A stretch of 64,000 nt of DNA from Polynucleobacter sp. JS-JIR-II-50 (GCF_018687895.1 NZ_CP061307.1:310001-374000), one strand, 5' to 3'. Positions 41,965 to 50,795 are shown, numbered from the stretch's first letter. The notes: generated from the letters alone by a model not told the origin. Translations and numbers: made by a program.

Positions 41965-43149
41965 ATGAACATTCGTCATCACATTTTTGCAGTAGCCGCT
42001 GCTGCAATGCTTACAACCGGCGCTTATGCTGCCGATATCAAACTTGGTGTTGCAGGTCCATTTACTGGTGGTTCATCCTCAATGGGTGTCAGTATGCGTG
42101 ACGGTGTTCGCCTTGCTGCAAAAGAAATTAATGCTGCTGGTGGTATTAACGGCAACAAAATCGTTTTGGTTGAGCGCGATGATGAAGCGAAAAACGAACG
42201 TGGCGTACAAATTGCACAAGAATTGATTAACAATGAAAAAGTAGTTGCTACTTTGGGTTACATCAATACTGGTGTTGCATTGGCTTCACAGCGCTTCTAT
42301 CAAGATGCAAAGATTCCAGTAATGAACAACGTTGCTACAGGTTCTTTGATTACTCACCAGTTCCCAAATGCTGCTGAAAACTATGTTTTCCGTAATGCTG
42401 CAGCTGACAATATTCAAGCGCCAATGATCGCTAAAGAAGCGGTTGAGAAGCGTGGCCTGAAGAAAGTAGCCATTTTGGCTGACTCAACAAACTACGGCCA
42501 GTTAGGCCGCGAGGACTTAGAGAAGGCCTTGAAAGGTTACGGCGTAACTCCAGTTGCTGTTGAGAAGTTCAACATTGGTGACGTGGACATGACTTCACAA
42601 TTACTCAAAGCAAAAAATGCTGGTGCTGATGTTGTTTTGACATATGCAATCGGACCTGAGTTGGCACAAATTGCTAACGGTATGGCGAAGTTGGGTTGGA
42701 AAAAACCAATGATCGGTAGCTGGACATTGTCAATGGCTAGCTTTATTGATACGGCCGGTAAAAATGGTGATGGCGCAACTATGCCAGAAACTTTCATTCA
42801 GCAGCCTGCAACAACTCCAAAGCGCAAAGCTTTCGTTGAGGCTTATTTGAAAGACTTCAAACCTAAGAATGGCATCATTGCATCTCCGGTTTCTGCTGCT
42901 CAAGGATACGACTCTGTTTACTTGTTAGCCGCTGCTATCAAGCAGGCAAACAGCACAGAGGGACCAAAGATTTTGGCAGCTTTGCAAGATCTGAAGGCTC
43001 CTGTTGAAGGCGTTGTGATTACTTATAACAAGCCATTCACTGCGACTGACCATGAGGCTATCAAGTCAAAAGACGTAGTTATGGGCGTGGTTGAGAGCGG
43101 CCGTGTTCAGTTCTTGAATGCTGAAGACGCAACAGCGAAAAAGAAGTAA
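41965..43149 (+). CDS. LivK-type periplasmic substrate-binding protein of a branched-chain amino acid ABC importer
   Basis: A 394-aa periplasmic protein (peripla_BP_6 fold) with a signal peptide (to about residue 22, TGAYA) and DIKLGVAGPFTGGSSSMGVSMRDGVRLAAKEINAAGG, the standard LivK opening. It should bind branched-chain or related amino acids and deliver them to the membrane complex encoded downstream. ATG 41965 follows TGGAGA. A strong hairpin (43205-43238) separates it from livH, which may limit read-through so that binding protein is made in excess. The ligand cannot be fixed by sequence. Confidence 0.9.
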   Translation: MNIRHHIFAVAAAAMLTTGAYAADIKLGVAGPFTGGSSSMGVSMRDGVRLAAKEINAAGGINGNKIVLVERDDEAKNERGVQIAQELINNEKVVATLGYINTGVALASQRFYQDAKIPVMNNVATGSLITHQFPNAAENYVFRNAAADNIQAPMIAKEAVEKRGLKKVAILADSTNYGQLGREDLEKALKGYGVTPVAVEKFNIGDVDMTSQLLKAKNAGADVVLTYAIGPELAQIANGMAKLGWKKPMIGSWTLSMASFIDTAGKNGDGATMPETFIQQPATTPKRKAFVEAYLKDFKPKNGIIASPVSAAQGYDSVYLLAAAIKQANSTEGPKILAALQDLKAPVEGVVITYNKPFTATDHEAIKSKDVVMGVVESGRVQFLNAEDATAKKK

Positions 43150-43204
43150 TTTAAGCACTAGGGCAGGCAATCTAAATAATTATTTTGCACTGCAGCATTA
43201 GATA

Positions 43205-43238
43205 AAGCAAAACGCCGCCCACAAGCGGCGTTTTGCTT
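43205..43238. terminator. Strong hairpin between the binding-protein gene and livH
   Basis: A 14-bp perfect stem AAGCAAAACGCCGC / GCGGCGTTTTGCTT with a six-base loop, 55 bases after the binding-protein stop. Its T-run is inside the stem rather than after it, so it may work as an attenuating hairpin or RNA-protecting element rather than a full terminator. Confidence 0.7.
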
Positions 43239-43290
43239 ACAATGTCGGATTCGTTAATAAAACAGTTTTAAGAATATTTAGGCCAATAAC

Positions 43291-44169
43291 ATGGACATGT
43301 TTGCACAAATCCTCTCGAGCGGCATAGCAGTGGGAATGATCTACGCGGTCATCGCTTTCGGCTTTCAACTCACATTTGCCACATCTGGCACCTTGAACTT
43401 CGGTCAGGGTGAAGCGCTGATGTTAGGTGCTCTTGTAGGTTTAACTTGCGTAGATACTTTTGGCATGAATTACTGGGTGATGATTCCAGTGGTTTGCTTG
43501 TTTGGTATGTTGCAAGGTAGCTTCGTTGAGCTCATCGGCGTACGTCCTGCAATCAAGATTAAATCGGAGTTTGGTTGGATTATGTCCACCATCGCCCTCG
43601 GTATTATTTTCAAGAACGTGGCTGAAAATATTTGGGGTCGCGATGCATTGCCATTCCCATCGCCGTTACCAATGGAGCCAATGAGTTTCTTAGGTGCAAA
43701 TATTCTTCCCATGGAAATCTTGGTAGTCGTTGGCGCGTTGGTGATGATGTTGTTGGTGGAGTTCTTTAACCGCAAAACTATCTACGGTAAAGCGGTTGTT
43801 GCGACAGCAAACGATCGAGATGCAGCTGGCTTGATGGGTATTAATACTAGCGTAGTAATTACCTTCTCTTATGCACTTTCTTCTTTAACTGCAGCGTTCG
43901 CGGGCGTATTGATTGCACCCTTAACCCTGACTGGCGCAACCATGGGCGGTGCTCTAGGCCTGAAGGCTTTCGCAGTTGCGATTATTGGCGGCTTATCTAG
44001 TGGCCTCGGTATTATTGTTGGTGGCTTGATTCTCGGTATCGTAGAAACAGCAACCGGTTTTTATATCTCTACTGGTTACAAAGACGTGCCCGGTTTGATC
44101 TTGTTATTGCTCGTGTTGGCGTACAAACCATCTGGTCTCTTCGGCAAATCTGCAATTAAGAAAGTTTAA
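43291..44169 (+). CDS. livH: LivH-type ABC permease
   Basis: A 292-aa integral membrane permease with about eight helices: GMIYAVIAFGFQLTFATSGTLNFGQGEALMLGALVG at the start (the typical LivH GxxxFGQGE motif) and AVIGGLSSGLGIIVGGLILGIVE near the end, the region that contacts the ATPase. It pairs with the LivM half of the next protein. Its TAA overlaps the next ATG by one base. Confidence 0.92.
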   Translation: MDMFAQILSSGIAVGMIYAVIAFGFQLTFATSGTLNFGQGEALMLGALVGLTCVDTFGMNYWVMIPVVCLFGMLQGSFVELIGVRPAIKIKSEFGWIMSTIALGIIFKNVAENIWGRDALPFPSPLPMEPMSFLGANILPMEILVVVGALVMMLLVEFFNRKTIYGKAVVATANDRDAAGLMGINTSVVITFSYALSSLTAAFAGVLIAPLTLTGATMGGALGLKAFAVAIIGGLSSGLGIIVGGLILGIVETATGFYISTGYKDVPGLILLLLVLAYKPSGLFGKSAIKKV

Positions 44170-46100
44170 TGATGAAATTGAAGTCTCTATTACCCATATT
44201 AATTGCGATTGCGGGCCTGATTTGTTTGCCCCTCTTTATTCACAACCCTTACTACATTCACTTAGTTGAAACGATTCTGATCTACACCATTTTGTTATAT
44301 GGTTTGGATATTGTTGTCGGTTATGTTGGTCAGGTTTCTTTGGGGCATGCAGCCTTATTCGGAATTGGCTCGTATACCGCTGGTGTTTTGTATTTCCACT
44401 TTGGCTTGCCAATTTGGATCAATATTCCAGCCTCTATTATTGTTACCGCTATCTTTGGTGGAATCTTAGCTTTGCCAGCATTGAAGGTGATTGGACCTTA
44501 TTTAGCGATGGTGACCTTGGCGTTCGGTACGATCGCACAGATTCTGATTAATGAGATGACTTGGTTGACCGAAGGACCTTTGGGCATCAAGATTCCAAAG
44601 CCAGAGTTAATGGGTGTGCCAATGACTAAGGCGGAGTACTTCTGGTTGGTTTCTGCGGTTTTGATCATTTCTCTGATCGTAGTTGACCGTTTTGTGAAAT
44701 CTCAAATCGGTCGTGCATTTGAAGCCTTGCGCGATTCCCCAATTGCTTGTGACTGTATGGGTGTATCCGTTTATCGCTTTAAGGTGATCGCATTTGTGAT
44801 TAGCGCCGGCTTTGCTGGTTTGGCTGGTTGCTTGTACGCTTATTCAGAGCAATATATTTCACCAAACACCTATAACAATGAATTGGCTGTTCTCTTCTTG
44901 CTCGGCATCATTATGGGCGGACGTAAGTCTCGCTTGGGTGCATTGATTGGTGCTGCCATCATCGTATTGTTGCCAAAACTCTTGGATGACATCAATCTAT
45001 TCCGCATTGTTGCTTCGGTTATTGCAATCGTGGTGGTGGTAGGTGCCGGCATGGCTCTATCCAAGAAGATAACGACTCCTAAACGTGTGGCTCTTCCTAT
45101 CGCTGGTGTAGTGGGCTTAGCAGCATTTTCATTCTGGTTGAATAGCATTTCTGACTGGCGTTTGAGTATTTTCGGCTTCATGATTTTGCTAGTGGTGTAT
45201 TACTTGCAAAGCGGCATCGTTGGTTTCGCGAAAAGCTTCTATCAAGCGATGGTTGGCAAGGCTAAAACTACTCGCGGCGGTGATCACGAAGCGGTGGATG
45301 ATTCCATTAGCTTTATTAGTACTGTTGCCAATCAAAATACGGGTGCTGAGCTCCTGAAAGTGGACTCTGTATTGATGCAGTTCGGCGGCTTAAAGGCATT
45401 GAACAATGTTGATCTCAGTATTAAGCGCGGCACTATTCATGGTTTGATCGGCCCTAACGGTTCCGGTAAGAGCACTATGATGAACGTGTTGACTGGTATT
45501 TATGTGCCTACAGCCGGTAACGTGTTGTATTCAGGCGAAAGTGTTGTTGGTAAGACTTCTTCCGATATCGCCTTGTCTGGCATTGCGCGTACCTTCCAAA
45601 ACGTTCAGCTCTTCGGCGAGATGACTGCTATCCAAAATATTTTGGTTGGCTTGCATCACACCTTCAAGTCAAACATGGTGGAGATTGCTTTACATCTGCC
45701 GCGTTATAAGAAAGAGGAGGCTGAGGCCCATGCTCGTGCAATGGCATTGCTCAAATTCGTTGGCCTAGATGATTTAGCGAATGAAGAAGCGCGTAACTTG
45801 CCGTACGGTAAGCAACGTTTGCTGGAGATTGCTCGTGCCTTGGCGTTGGATCCTGAGTTGCTCTTGTTAGATGAGCCAGCTGCTGGTTTAACTGCGCCAG
45901 ACATCAAAGAACTCTTGCGCATTATTCGTAAGATCCGCGATAGCGGTATTACTTTCATCCTGATTGAACATCACATGGATGTGGTGATGTCAGTTTGCGA
46001 TACTGTTTCTGTATTGGACTTCGGTCAGAAGATTGCAGAAGGTAAACCAGCTGAAGTTCAGGCAGACGAGAAGGTGATTCATGCCTACTTGGGTACTTAA
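44169..46100 (+). CDS. Fused LivM permease / LivG ATPase
   Basis: A 643-aa fusion. Residues ~1-310 are a LivM permease (GLDIVVGYVGQVSLGHAALFGIGSYTAG and PYLAMVTLAFGTI), then two further hydrophobic helices and a linker (~310-395). From ~395 comes a LivG ATPase with Walker A GPNGSGKST, signature LPYGKQRLLEIARALA and Walker B LLLLDEPAAGLT. In E. coli these are two genes. The fused form is common in Burkholderiales. The reading frame is uninterrupted, with no sign of sequencing error. Two adjacent ATGs (44169, 44172) could start it. Confidence 0.92.
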   Translation: MMKLKSLLPILIAIAGLICLPLFIHNPYYIHLVETILIYTILLYGLDIVVGYVGQVSLGHAALFGIGSYTAGVLYFHFGLPIWINIPASIIVTAIFGGILALPALKVIGPYLAMVTLAFGTIAQILINEMTWLTEGPLGIKIPKPELMGVPMTKAEYFWLVSAVLIISLIVVDRFVKSQIGRAFEALRDSPIACDCMGVSVYRFKVIAFVISAGFAGLAGCLYAYSEQYISPNTYNNELAVLFLLGIIMGGRKSRLGALIGAAIIVLLPKLLDDINLFRIVASVIAIVVVVGAGMALSKKITTPKRVALPIAGVVGLAAFSFWLNSISDWRLSIFGFMILLVVYYLQSGIVGFAKSFYQAMVGKAKTTRGGDHEAVDDSISFISTVANQNTGAELLKVDSVLMQFGGLKALNNVDLSIKRGTIHGLIGPNGSGKSTMMNVLTGIYVPTAGNVLYSGESVVGKTSSDIALSGIARTFQNVQLFGEMTAIQNILVGLHHTFKSNMVEIALHLPRYKKEEAEAHARAMALLKFVGLDDLANEEARNLPYGKQRLLEIARALALDPELLLLDEPAAGLTAPDIKELLRIIRKIRDSGITFILIEHHMDVVMSVCDTVSVLDFGQKIAEGKPAEVQADEKVIHAYLGT

Positions 46101-46130
46101 TCACTAGAACATATTGAATCGGTAAATACC

Positions 46131-46859
46131 ATGTTATCTATTAAGAATCTTGAAGCAGGCTACGGCAAAGTAAAAGTCCTTCATGGCATCAATATTGATG
46201 TTCCTAGGGGGCAAGTGATTACTTTGATTGGCTCAAACGGTGCCGGCAAAACCACCACTATGCGCGCTATTACCGGCATGATTAAGCCAACAGCCGGTGA
46301 AGTCACATTAAGCGGCGAAAAAATTGATGGTTACGACTCTCATAAGATCGCACGTTTAGGTTTGGCTCACAGTCCCGAGGGTCGCCGCGTATTTACAACG
46401 ATGTCTGTAACTGACAACTTGTTGCTTGGCGCATTTCCACGCTTTACAGGCAGTCGTCCAAAAGGTGATATTAAGAGTGACTTAGAGAAGTCTCTTGAAA
46501 TGTTCCCGCGTCTTAAAGAGCGTCGCAATCAATTGGCAGGAACACTATCTGGCGGTGAGCAACAGATGTTAGCAATGGCTCGTGCTGTGATGCTGAACCC
46601 AGAGATCATTCTTCTAGATGAGCCATCAATGGGCCTAGCACCAATCTTAGTTGAGGAAGTATTTAAGATCATCTCTAACCTCAAGTCACAAGGCGTAACG
46701 ATGTTGTTGGTTGAGCAGTTTGCTGCTGCTGCTTTAAACGTAGCCGATTATGGTTATGTTCTGGAGAACGGCAAGATCGCCACTCACGGACCTGCTGCAA
46801 AGCTCAAGGATGATCCTGCAGTGAAGGCGGCTTACTTGGGTGGTGCTGGTGGCCACTAA
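46131..46859 (+). CDS. livF: LivF-type ABC ATPase
   Basis: A 242-aa ATPase that partners the LivG domain. It has YGKVKVLHGINIDVPRGQ, Walker A GSNGAGKTTT, signature LSGGEQQMLAMARAV, Walker B IILLDEPSMGLAP and the late His-switch region LLVEQF. It is the last gene of the importer operon (31 bases after the fusion), which ends in a terminator. Confidence 0.93.
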   Translation: MLSIKNLEAGYGKVKVLHGINIDVPRGQVITLIGSNGAGKTTTMRAITGMIKPTAGEVTLSGEKIDGYDSHKIARLGLAHSPEGRRVFTTMSVTDNLLLGAFPRFTGSRPKGDIKSDLEKSLEMFPRLKERRNQLAGTLSGGEQQMLAMARAVMLNPEIILLDEPSMGLAPILVEEVFKIISNLKSQGVTMLLVEQFAAAALNVADYGYVLENGKIATHGPAAKLKDDPAVKAAYLGGAGGH

Positions 46860-46884
46860 GTAGTTTTCTAAGCTGAAAGTAATA

Positions 46885-46912
46885 AAAAAGCCCTTAGTAA
46901 TAAGGGCTTTTT
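46885..46912. terminator. Rho-independent terminator of the liv operon
   Basis: The stem AAAAAGCCCTTA / TAAGGGCTTTTT has a four-base loop (GTAA) and trailing T run, 25 bases after the livF stop. It can also terminate the convergent gene ending at 46915. Confidence 0.9.
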
Positions 46913-46914
46913 CT

Positions 46915-47478
46915 TTAGGTGGATAAGAGTTTTATAGCCTCTTGAATCAGTAAAGCGCGATAGCCCATGTAAAGGGCAACCAAAGTAAATCCAAATATAA
47001 AGAGCTTGGGAATGAGTGCGCCTTCAGCTACCAGTTCGCTATTCAGCAATCCTATGGCTACCGCAAGAAAGAAGAGCGCGCCCACGCCCAATACAACCCA
47101 ATTTTCATTACTGGCTACTTGCTGGGTTTGGTTGTTATAGGCAAGAACCTGAAAGTTGTCACCCTTTGGGTATCCTGCTACAGTGATCTGATCGCCATCA
47201 GCAATTTTCATGGGAGATGAAAACTTTGCTTCGATTGCTGTATCACCCAAATTAAATTTGGAGATAAAAAAGCATTGGTAATACTGTGAAGAATGATCGT
47301 GAGTAGGCTTTTCAGGATTCACGTATTCTAGTAACTCATTGTTGAGATTGCTGACTGTTCCAGAGATGGAGCTAATTGAGTTTGATAGAAAAATACTTGG
47401 CTTAGTAATGGACATCAGCAAGACTCCCAAAAGGCTGAATATAAGAATAAAGATAAACGATGCCAAAGATCTTTTCAT
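46915..47478 (-). CDS. Hypothetical membrane protein with extracytoplasmic domain
   Basis: A 187-aa protein with one N-terminal membrane helix (residues ~5-25), a predicted periplasmic part with a single Cys (YYQCFFISKF, near residue 68) and beta-strand-rich sequence (GDQITVAGYPKG), then two C-terminal helices (~128-145 and ~158-178). No family recognised. Its ATG shares one base with the TauE stop, so it is co-transcribed with the putative sulfite exporter beside the BigR cluster. Confidence 0.65.
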   Translation of the reverse strand: MKRSLASFIFILIFSLLGVLLMSITKPSIFLSNSISSISGTVSNLNNELLEYVNPEKPTHDHSSQYYQCFFISKFNLGDTAIEAKFSSPMKIADGDQITVAGYPKGDNFQVLAYNNQTQQVASNENWVVLGVGALFFLAVAIGLLNSELVAEGALIPKLFIFGFTLVALYMGYRALLIQEAIKLLST

Positions 47479-48296
47479 CAACTTGAAAATCCCTTAACAA
47501 TCAGGCTGACAGCAACGCAAAATGTCAAAACGGAAAAGATTTGCTGCAATCTTGGACCGCTGAGTTTTTTGCCGAACCCCCTACCAATCAGTAAGCCAAG
47601 CAAGGCCCCTAATGCAAAAGGCGCTGCAATTGCAAGGTCAAGACTTCCAGACATGGCTGAGAAAAGAGTGCCGCCCCCAGCAATGATGGCAAGCACGCCT
47701 AATGATGTTGCAACTATCGAGTTGATGGGTAAATCGGTATAGCGCTTGAGCGCAGGAACAATCACAAATCCTCCGCCCACGCCCAGGAGCCCCGATAGAA
47801 AGCCTGCCAAACCACCTGACAACATTAATGCTCTAGCGCAGGGCACATTCCAAGATAACTTACCTCTAGAGGAATCGAGTAAACATGGTGGCGGAGGCTT
47901 TGCTTCGAAATCAGGTATGCCGTGAATTTCTTTGTAAGCTTGCCGATAAAGACGAATGGAAACGTAGAACAGAGTGCAGCTAAAAAGAATTAATAGTGGA
48001 GCATTCGGAATGCGTTTTGATGACCATAATCCGATTGGCGAAAGTATTAACCCAAACATCGCCATGAATCCGGCAGCTTTATATCGAAGAATCTTGTTCT
48101 TCAGTCCCAGTAGGGCGCCAACCCCTGCCGAGAGCGCAATTGCAGCGAGGGAGATTGGAGCCGCTTCAGCTACCGGTAAATGCAGGACAAACACCAGCAA
48201 AGGAACTGACAGGATCCCTCCGCCAGCTCCAGTCAAGCCCATTAGCAAGCCCACAATAAGACCCAAACAGGGGCCGATGAAGATTGAGTAGTCCAT
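47478..48296 (-). CDS. TauE/SafE-family exporter (sulfite/sulfonate type)
   Basis: A 272-aa membrane protein with about eight hydrophobic helices in two TauE repeats: IVGLLMGLTGAGGGILSVPLL and LSGLLGVGGGFVIVPAL. These exporters release sulfite or organosulfonates. In persulfide-detoxification loci they remove the sulfite made by persulfide dioxygenase, and here the dioxygenase gene is divergent across a 90-base regulatory gap. ATG 48296 (MDYSIF) is preferred over an ATG 45 bases upstream, which would lengthen the first helix oddly. Confidence 0.85.
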   Translation of the reverse strand: MDYSIFIGPCLGLIVGLLMGLTGAGGGILSVPLLVFVLHLPVAEAAPISLAAIALSAGVGALLGLKNKILRYKAAGFMAMFGLILSPIGLWSSKRIPNAPLLILFSCTLFYVSIRLYRQAYKEIHGIPDFEAKPPPPCLLDSSRGKLSWNVPCARALMLSGGLAGFLSGLLGVGGGFVIVPALKRYTDLPINSIVATSLGVLAIIAGGGTLFSAMSGSLDLAIAAPFALGALLGLLIGRGFGKKLSGPRLQQIFSVLTFCVAVSLIVKGFSS

Positions 48297-48320
48297 TGCA
48301 ATTAATTTTATATTAAGATA

Positions 48321-48338
48321 ATATATAAATACATATAT
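48321..48338. promoter_or_regulatory. AT-rich inverted repeat, candidate BigR operator
   Basis: ATATAT (48321-48326) and ATATAT (48333-48338), the arms of an imperfect inverted repeat with six central bases, lie between the divergent TauE and persulfide dioxygenase genes. BigR in plant-associated bacteria binds an AT-rich dyad over the promoter of the same kind of operon. This is a position-based guess. Confidence 0.4.
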
Positions 48339-48386
48339 CATTTACTCTTTTTAAGAATAAATGCAGTATTGCCAAGAAAGGCCTTT

Positions 48387-49259
48387 GTGAATCCAAGCCC
48401 TCATGCTGATGTTAAAGCGTTTTTTGATCCAGAAACCTGGACTTTTACTTACGTTGTTTATGCAGGCAAAGAAAGCCCCTGCGTAGTAATAGACTCGGTC
48501 CTGAATTATGACTCCAAGTCGGGTAGAACCTCTACTCGTTCTGCTGATGAAGTCCTTGGCTTTATTCAAAGCAAGCAATTGCATTTGGATTGGATTCTAG
48601 AAACCCATGCACATGCTGACCATCTCACAGCAGCAGCTTATATCCAGAGTCAGTTGGGTGGGAAGATTGTCATCGGAGATCACATCACTAATGTGCAAAA
48701 CGTTTTTAAGGGTGTTTTTAATCTGGATGAGCAATTTGCTGTTGATGGATCCCAGTTTGATCACCTATTGAAAGATGGTGAATCCCTATCATTTGGAGCC
48801 CTCTCGCTAAAAGCGCTTTATGTGCCTGGCCATACGCCTGCATGTATGGCTTATGAAATTGGAGACGTTCTCTTCGTTGGAGATACTCTATTTATGCCTG
48901 ATGTTGGTACGGCGCGTTGTGACTTTCCGGGCGGTAGCGCCCAGACCTTATACCGCTCTATTCAGAAGGTGTTGTCCTATCCCGATGAGACAAGGCTCTA
49001 CATGTGCCATGACTATCCGCCTGCAGATCGTGATGCGGCTTATTGCACAACTGTTGGTGAGGAGAAGAGGTCCAATATTCATGTGAATATGAGCATTAGT
49101 GAGGGGCAATTTGTGCAAATGCGTAATAAACGTGACGCGACTCTAGATATGCCGAACCTCATCCTGCCATCCATTCAGGTCAATATACGCGCAGGTCATT
49201 TACCTGAGCCAGAGGCGAATGGAAAATCTTACTTAAAAATACCTTTGAACACTCTTTGA
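48387..49259 (+). CDS. Persulfide dioxygenase-like metallo-beta-lactamase-fold protein (Blh/ETHE1-type)
   Basis: A 290-aa MBL-fold enzyme of the Blh/ETHE1 group, which oxidises glutathione persulfide to sulfite with iron. The metal motif is THAHADHLTAA (H74-x-H-x-D-H79), followed by YVPGHTPACMAY and FVGDTLFMPDVGTARCDFPGG, in which the GTARCDFPGG stretch is specific to persulfide dioxygenases. GTG 48387 is the likely start because AAGAAAGG (48374-48381) is five bases upstream; an in-frame TTG at 48369 is possible. It is first of the BigR operon, with the arsR gene starting one base after its stop. Confidence 0.9.
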   Translation: MNPSPHADVKAFFDPETWTFTYVVYAGKESPCVVIDSVLNYDSKSGRTSTRSADEVLGFIQSKQLHLDWILETHAHADHLTAAAYIQSQLGGKIVIGDHITNVQNVFKGVFNLDEQFAVDGSQFDHLLKDGESLSFGALSLKALYVPGHTPACMAYEIGDVLFVGDTLFMPDVGTARCDFPGGSAQTLYRSIQKVLSYPDETRLYMCHDYPPADRDAAYCTTVGEEKRSNIHVNMSISEGQFVQMRNKRDATLDMPNLILPSIQVNIRAGHLPEPEANGKSYLKIPLNTL

Positions 49260-49260
49260 T

Positions 49261-49572
49261 ATGGCGATTACTAAATCTGAGCTCAAGAAAATGCAGGCGT
49301 CAGCAGCTGATGCCTGCAAGTTAATGAAAGTCTTATCCAATAGTGACCGCATGATGCTGTTATGCGAAATCGGCCAAGGTGAAAAATGTGTCGGTGAGCT
49401 AGAGGCTGCCTTAGATCTACACCAACCTACCCTGTCTCAGCAATTAACCGTTCTTCGTAAAGAAAAGTTAGTTAAAACACGCCGAGAAGGTAAGCAGATT
49501 TACTATTCCTTAGCTAGTGAGGTAGCTGTAGCTGTCATGGGCTTGCTCTACAAATACTATTGCAAAAGGTAG
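49261..49572 (+). CDS. bigR: ArsR-family persulfide sensor (BigR/SqrR-like repressor)
   Basis: A 103-aa winged-helix repressor. The recognition helix lies in LHQPTLSQQLTVLRKEKLV and the wing in KTRREGKQIYYSLAS. Cys43 (GEKCVGEL) and Cys101 (YYCKR end) match in position the dithiol pair of BigR/SqrR, which forms a persulfide bridge that releases DNA. Cys19 and Cys35 are extra. It is placed directly after the persulfide dioxygenase gene, which it should repress until reactive sulfur species appear. Confidence 0.88.
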   Translation: MAITKSELKKMQASAADACKLMKVLSNSDRMMLLCEIGQGEKCVGELEAALDLHQPTLSQQLTVLRKEKLVKTRREGKQIYYSLASEVAVAVMGLLYKYYCKR

Positions 49573-49617
49573 TGCTTTAACATTATTCAAGTAATTTTTT
49601 ATCAAAAGGAGTTCAAC

Positions 49618-49830
49618 ATGAAATGTAATGTCGGCGGTATTGATCGGATTCTCAGAATTGCTATAGGCGCACTATTGGTGGGCCTGGCTGCAAATGGCGT
49701 AGTGGGTTGGTGGGGCTGGCTTGGCTGCATTCCACTTGCGACGGGTTTATTCCGTTTTTGCCCTGCCTATCCCTTGCTAGGCATTAGCTCATGTGGAGCC
49801 TCCTCTGGCAAAGACTCATGCTGTAAGTAA
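49618..49830 (+). CDS. DUF2892 (YgaP-type membrane anchor) protein, Cys-rich tail
   Basis: A 70-aa protein with the DUF2892 pattern KCNVGGIDRILRIAIGALLVGLA, two membrane helices, and FRFCPAYPLLGISSCG before a C-terminal Cys-rich end (Cys at 58 and 67-69, ending DSCCK). DUF2892 proteins occur with rhodanese domains in YgaP and with persulfide dioxygenases in sulfur-stress loci. AAGGAG precedes the ATG by about seven bases. The C-terminal cysteines could carry persulfide sulfur. Confidence 0.88.
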   Translation: MKCNVGGIDRILRIAIGALLVGLAANGVVGWWGWLGCIPLATGLFRFCPAYPLLGISSCGASSGKDSCCK

Positions 49831-49858
49831 TTTTTTTGGACCTTATTGGATTTCATCT

Positions 49859-50374
49859 ATGAATATGACTCATTACATGCAGTTATTGGCAGACAATCAG
49901 CCGTGGAATCTCATGATCTTTATGGCCATTCCGATTGTTCTTGCCGAAACTCTGGCGATTACCGAGCTTTATATTTTATTTACCAGAAAATTTCATGGTT
50001 TTGGGTGGAGCCTTAATCGCTTTGCTGGTACTGCAGTTGGAATTTACTTCATTGGTGTTATTGGGTACCTCCTCTTTACTGTTGTTATTCCAATTACTCA
50101 AGCGGGTGAGTGGAGAACAGTCATTGATGTTCTGGCTGTAGGGTCGTATTTGATTGGCGGCTTACCACTAATATGGATTGCCTTACAAGAGATGGGTTTC
50201 GTGAACAAGAAATTAGATCGAGAGGGTAAGCTCAAGATTCATGCAATCTGTGTAGCCCTCTTCTTGGTTTTTGGGCACGTAGCGATGATCAGTGGCATGC
50301 TAGATCCAACCCTACTTGGGCATCAGACTACTCATTCAATGGATGCAACTATGCCAGCTAATCATGGGCACTAA
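49859..50374 (+). CDS. Four-helix permease-like membrane protein of the BigR cluster
   Basis: About 171 aa with four hydrophobic segments (roughly residues 18-40, 54-78, 90-112, 128-148) and a His-rich C-terminus (HQTTHSMDATMPANHGH). The opening resembles the small permease family annotated as DUF6803 (MTHYMQLLADNQPWNL). ATG 49859 is chosen (MNMTHYM) because the frame upstream overlaps the DUF2892 gene. Co-directional and 28 bases downstream of it, so it is probably the last gene of the sulfur-stress operon. The His tail suggests metal binding. Confidence 0.65.
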   Translation: MNMTHYMQLLADNQPWNLMIFMAIPIVLAETLAITELYILFTRKFHGFGWSLNRFAGTAVGIYFIGVIGYLLFTVVIPITQAGEWRTVIDVLAVGSYLIGGLPLIWIALQEMGFVNKKLDREGKLKIHAICVALFLVFGHVAMISGMLDPTLLGHQTTHSMDATMPANHGH

Positions 50375-50375
50375 T

Positions 50376-50795
50376 TCAGGGGCTAGTTTTACGAAGTTTA
50401 GTAAAAGCATGCAGTATAAAAATTGTAAAAAATAGGACACCCACTATCCAGTGGGTCTCTATTGCGCCATCTCGCATCTCTTCAGGGCCGTAATATAGTA
50501 GGGCGCCAGAAATGAGTAGCGTTGCCAAGAAGCCCAGCTGGCTAAAGCCACTCCATAACTGCTTTCTGGACTTATACCCCGCCTTTATGTGGAAGGGCAT
50601 GACCGATCCAAGAGCTAAGGTGGCGAGTATTGCAGCAATGCCATGAGCCGCGAGAATGCTATGGGTGCCAAGAGTAGATCTTTGTATCTGAAATTCATGC
50701 CCTAGAAGATACATCAGGCCAGTGATAGAACAAGCCATCATGCCGCAGATGACAAACGCTCTTTGCAAGCTCGGCATTTTCCCAAGGCGACTCAT
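50376..50795 (-). CDS. Four-helix membrane protein with conserved His (cytochrome b561/DUF4405-like)
   Basis: A 139-aa protein with four hydrophobic helices. His residues lie at membrane-helix positions (LLGHEF, TLGTHSILAAHGIAA, ETHWIVG, ILHAF), the arrangement of small haem-b or ferric-reductase-like proteins such as DUF4405. It overlaps apbE by four bases and is last in a Fur-controlled operon. It could pass electrons from the inner membrane to the FMN-binding protein. The family call is tentative. Confidence 0.6.
   Translation of the reverse strand: MSRLGKMPSLQRAFVICGMMACSITGLMYLLGHEFQIQRSTLGTHSILAAHGIAAILATLALGSVMPFHIKAGYKSRKQLWSGFSQLGFLATLLISGALLYYGPEEMRDGAIETHWIVGVLFFTIFILHAFTKLRKTSP

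Noticed and set aside
43205..43238. Full rho-independent terminator that separates the binding-protein gene from livH
   Set aside because: The T-run is base-paired in the stem and the genes form one functional set, so it is reported as a likely attenuating or protecting hairpin and complete termination is not claimed.
49793..49858. Upstream extension of the four-helix membrane protein
   Set aside because: The extra codons overlap the DUF2892 gene in another frame and lack membrane-protein character. ATG 49859 gives the family-like start.
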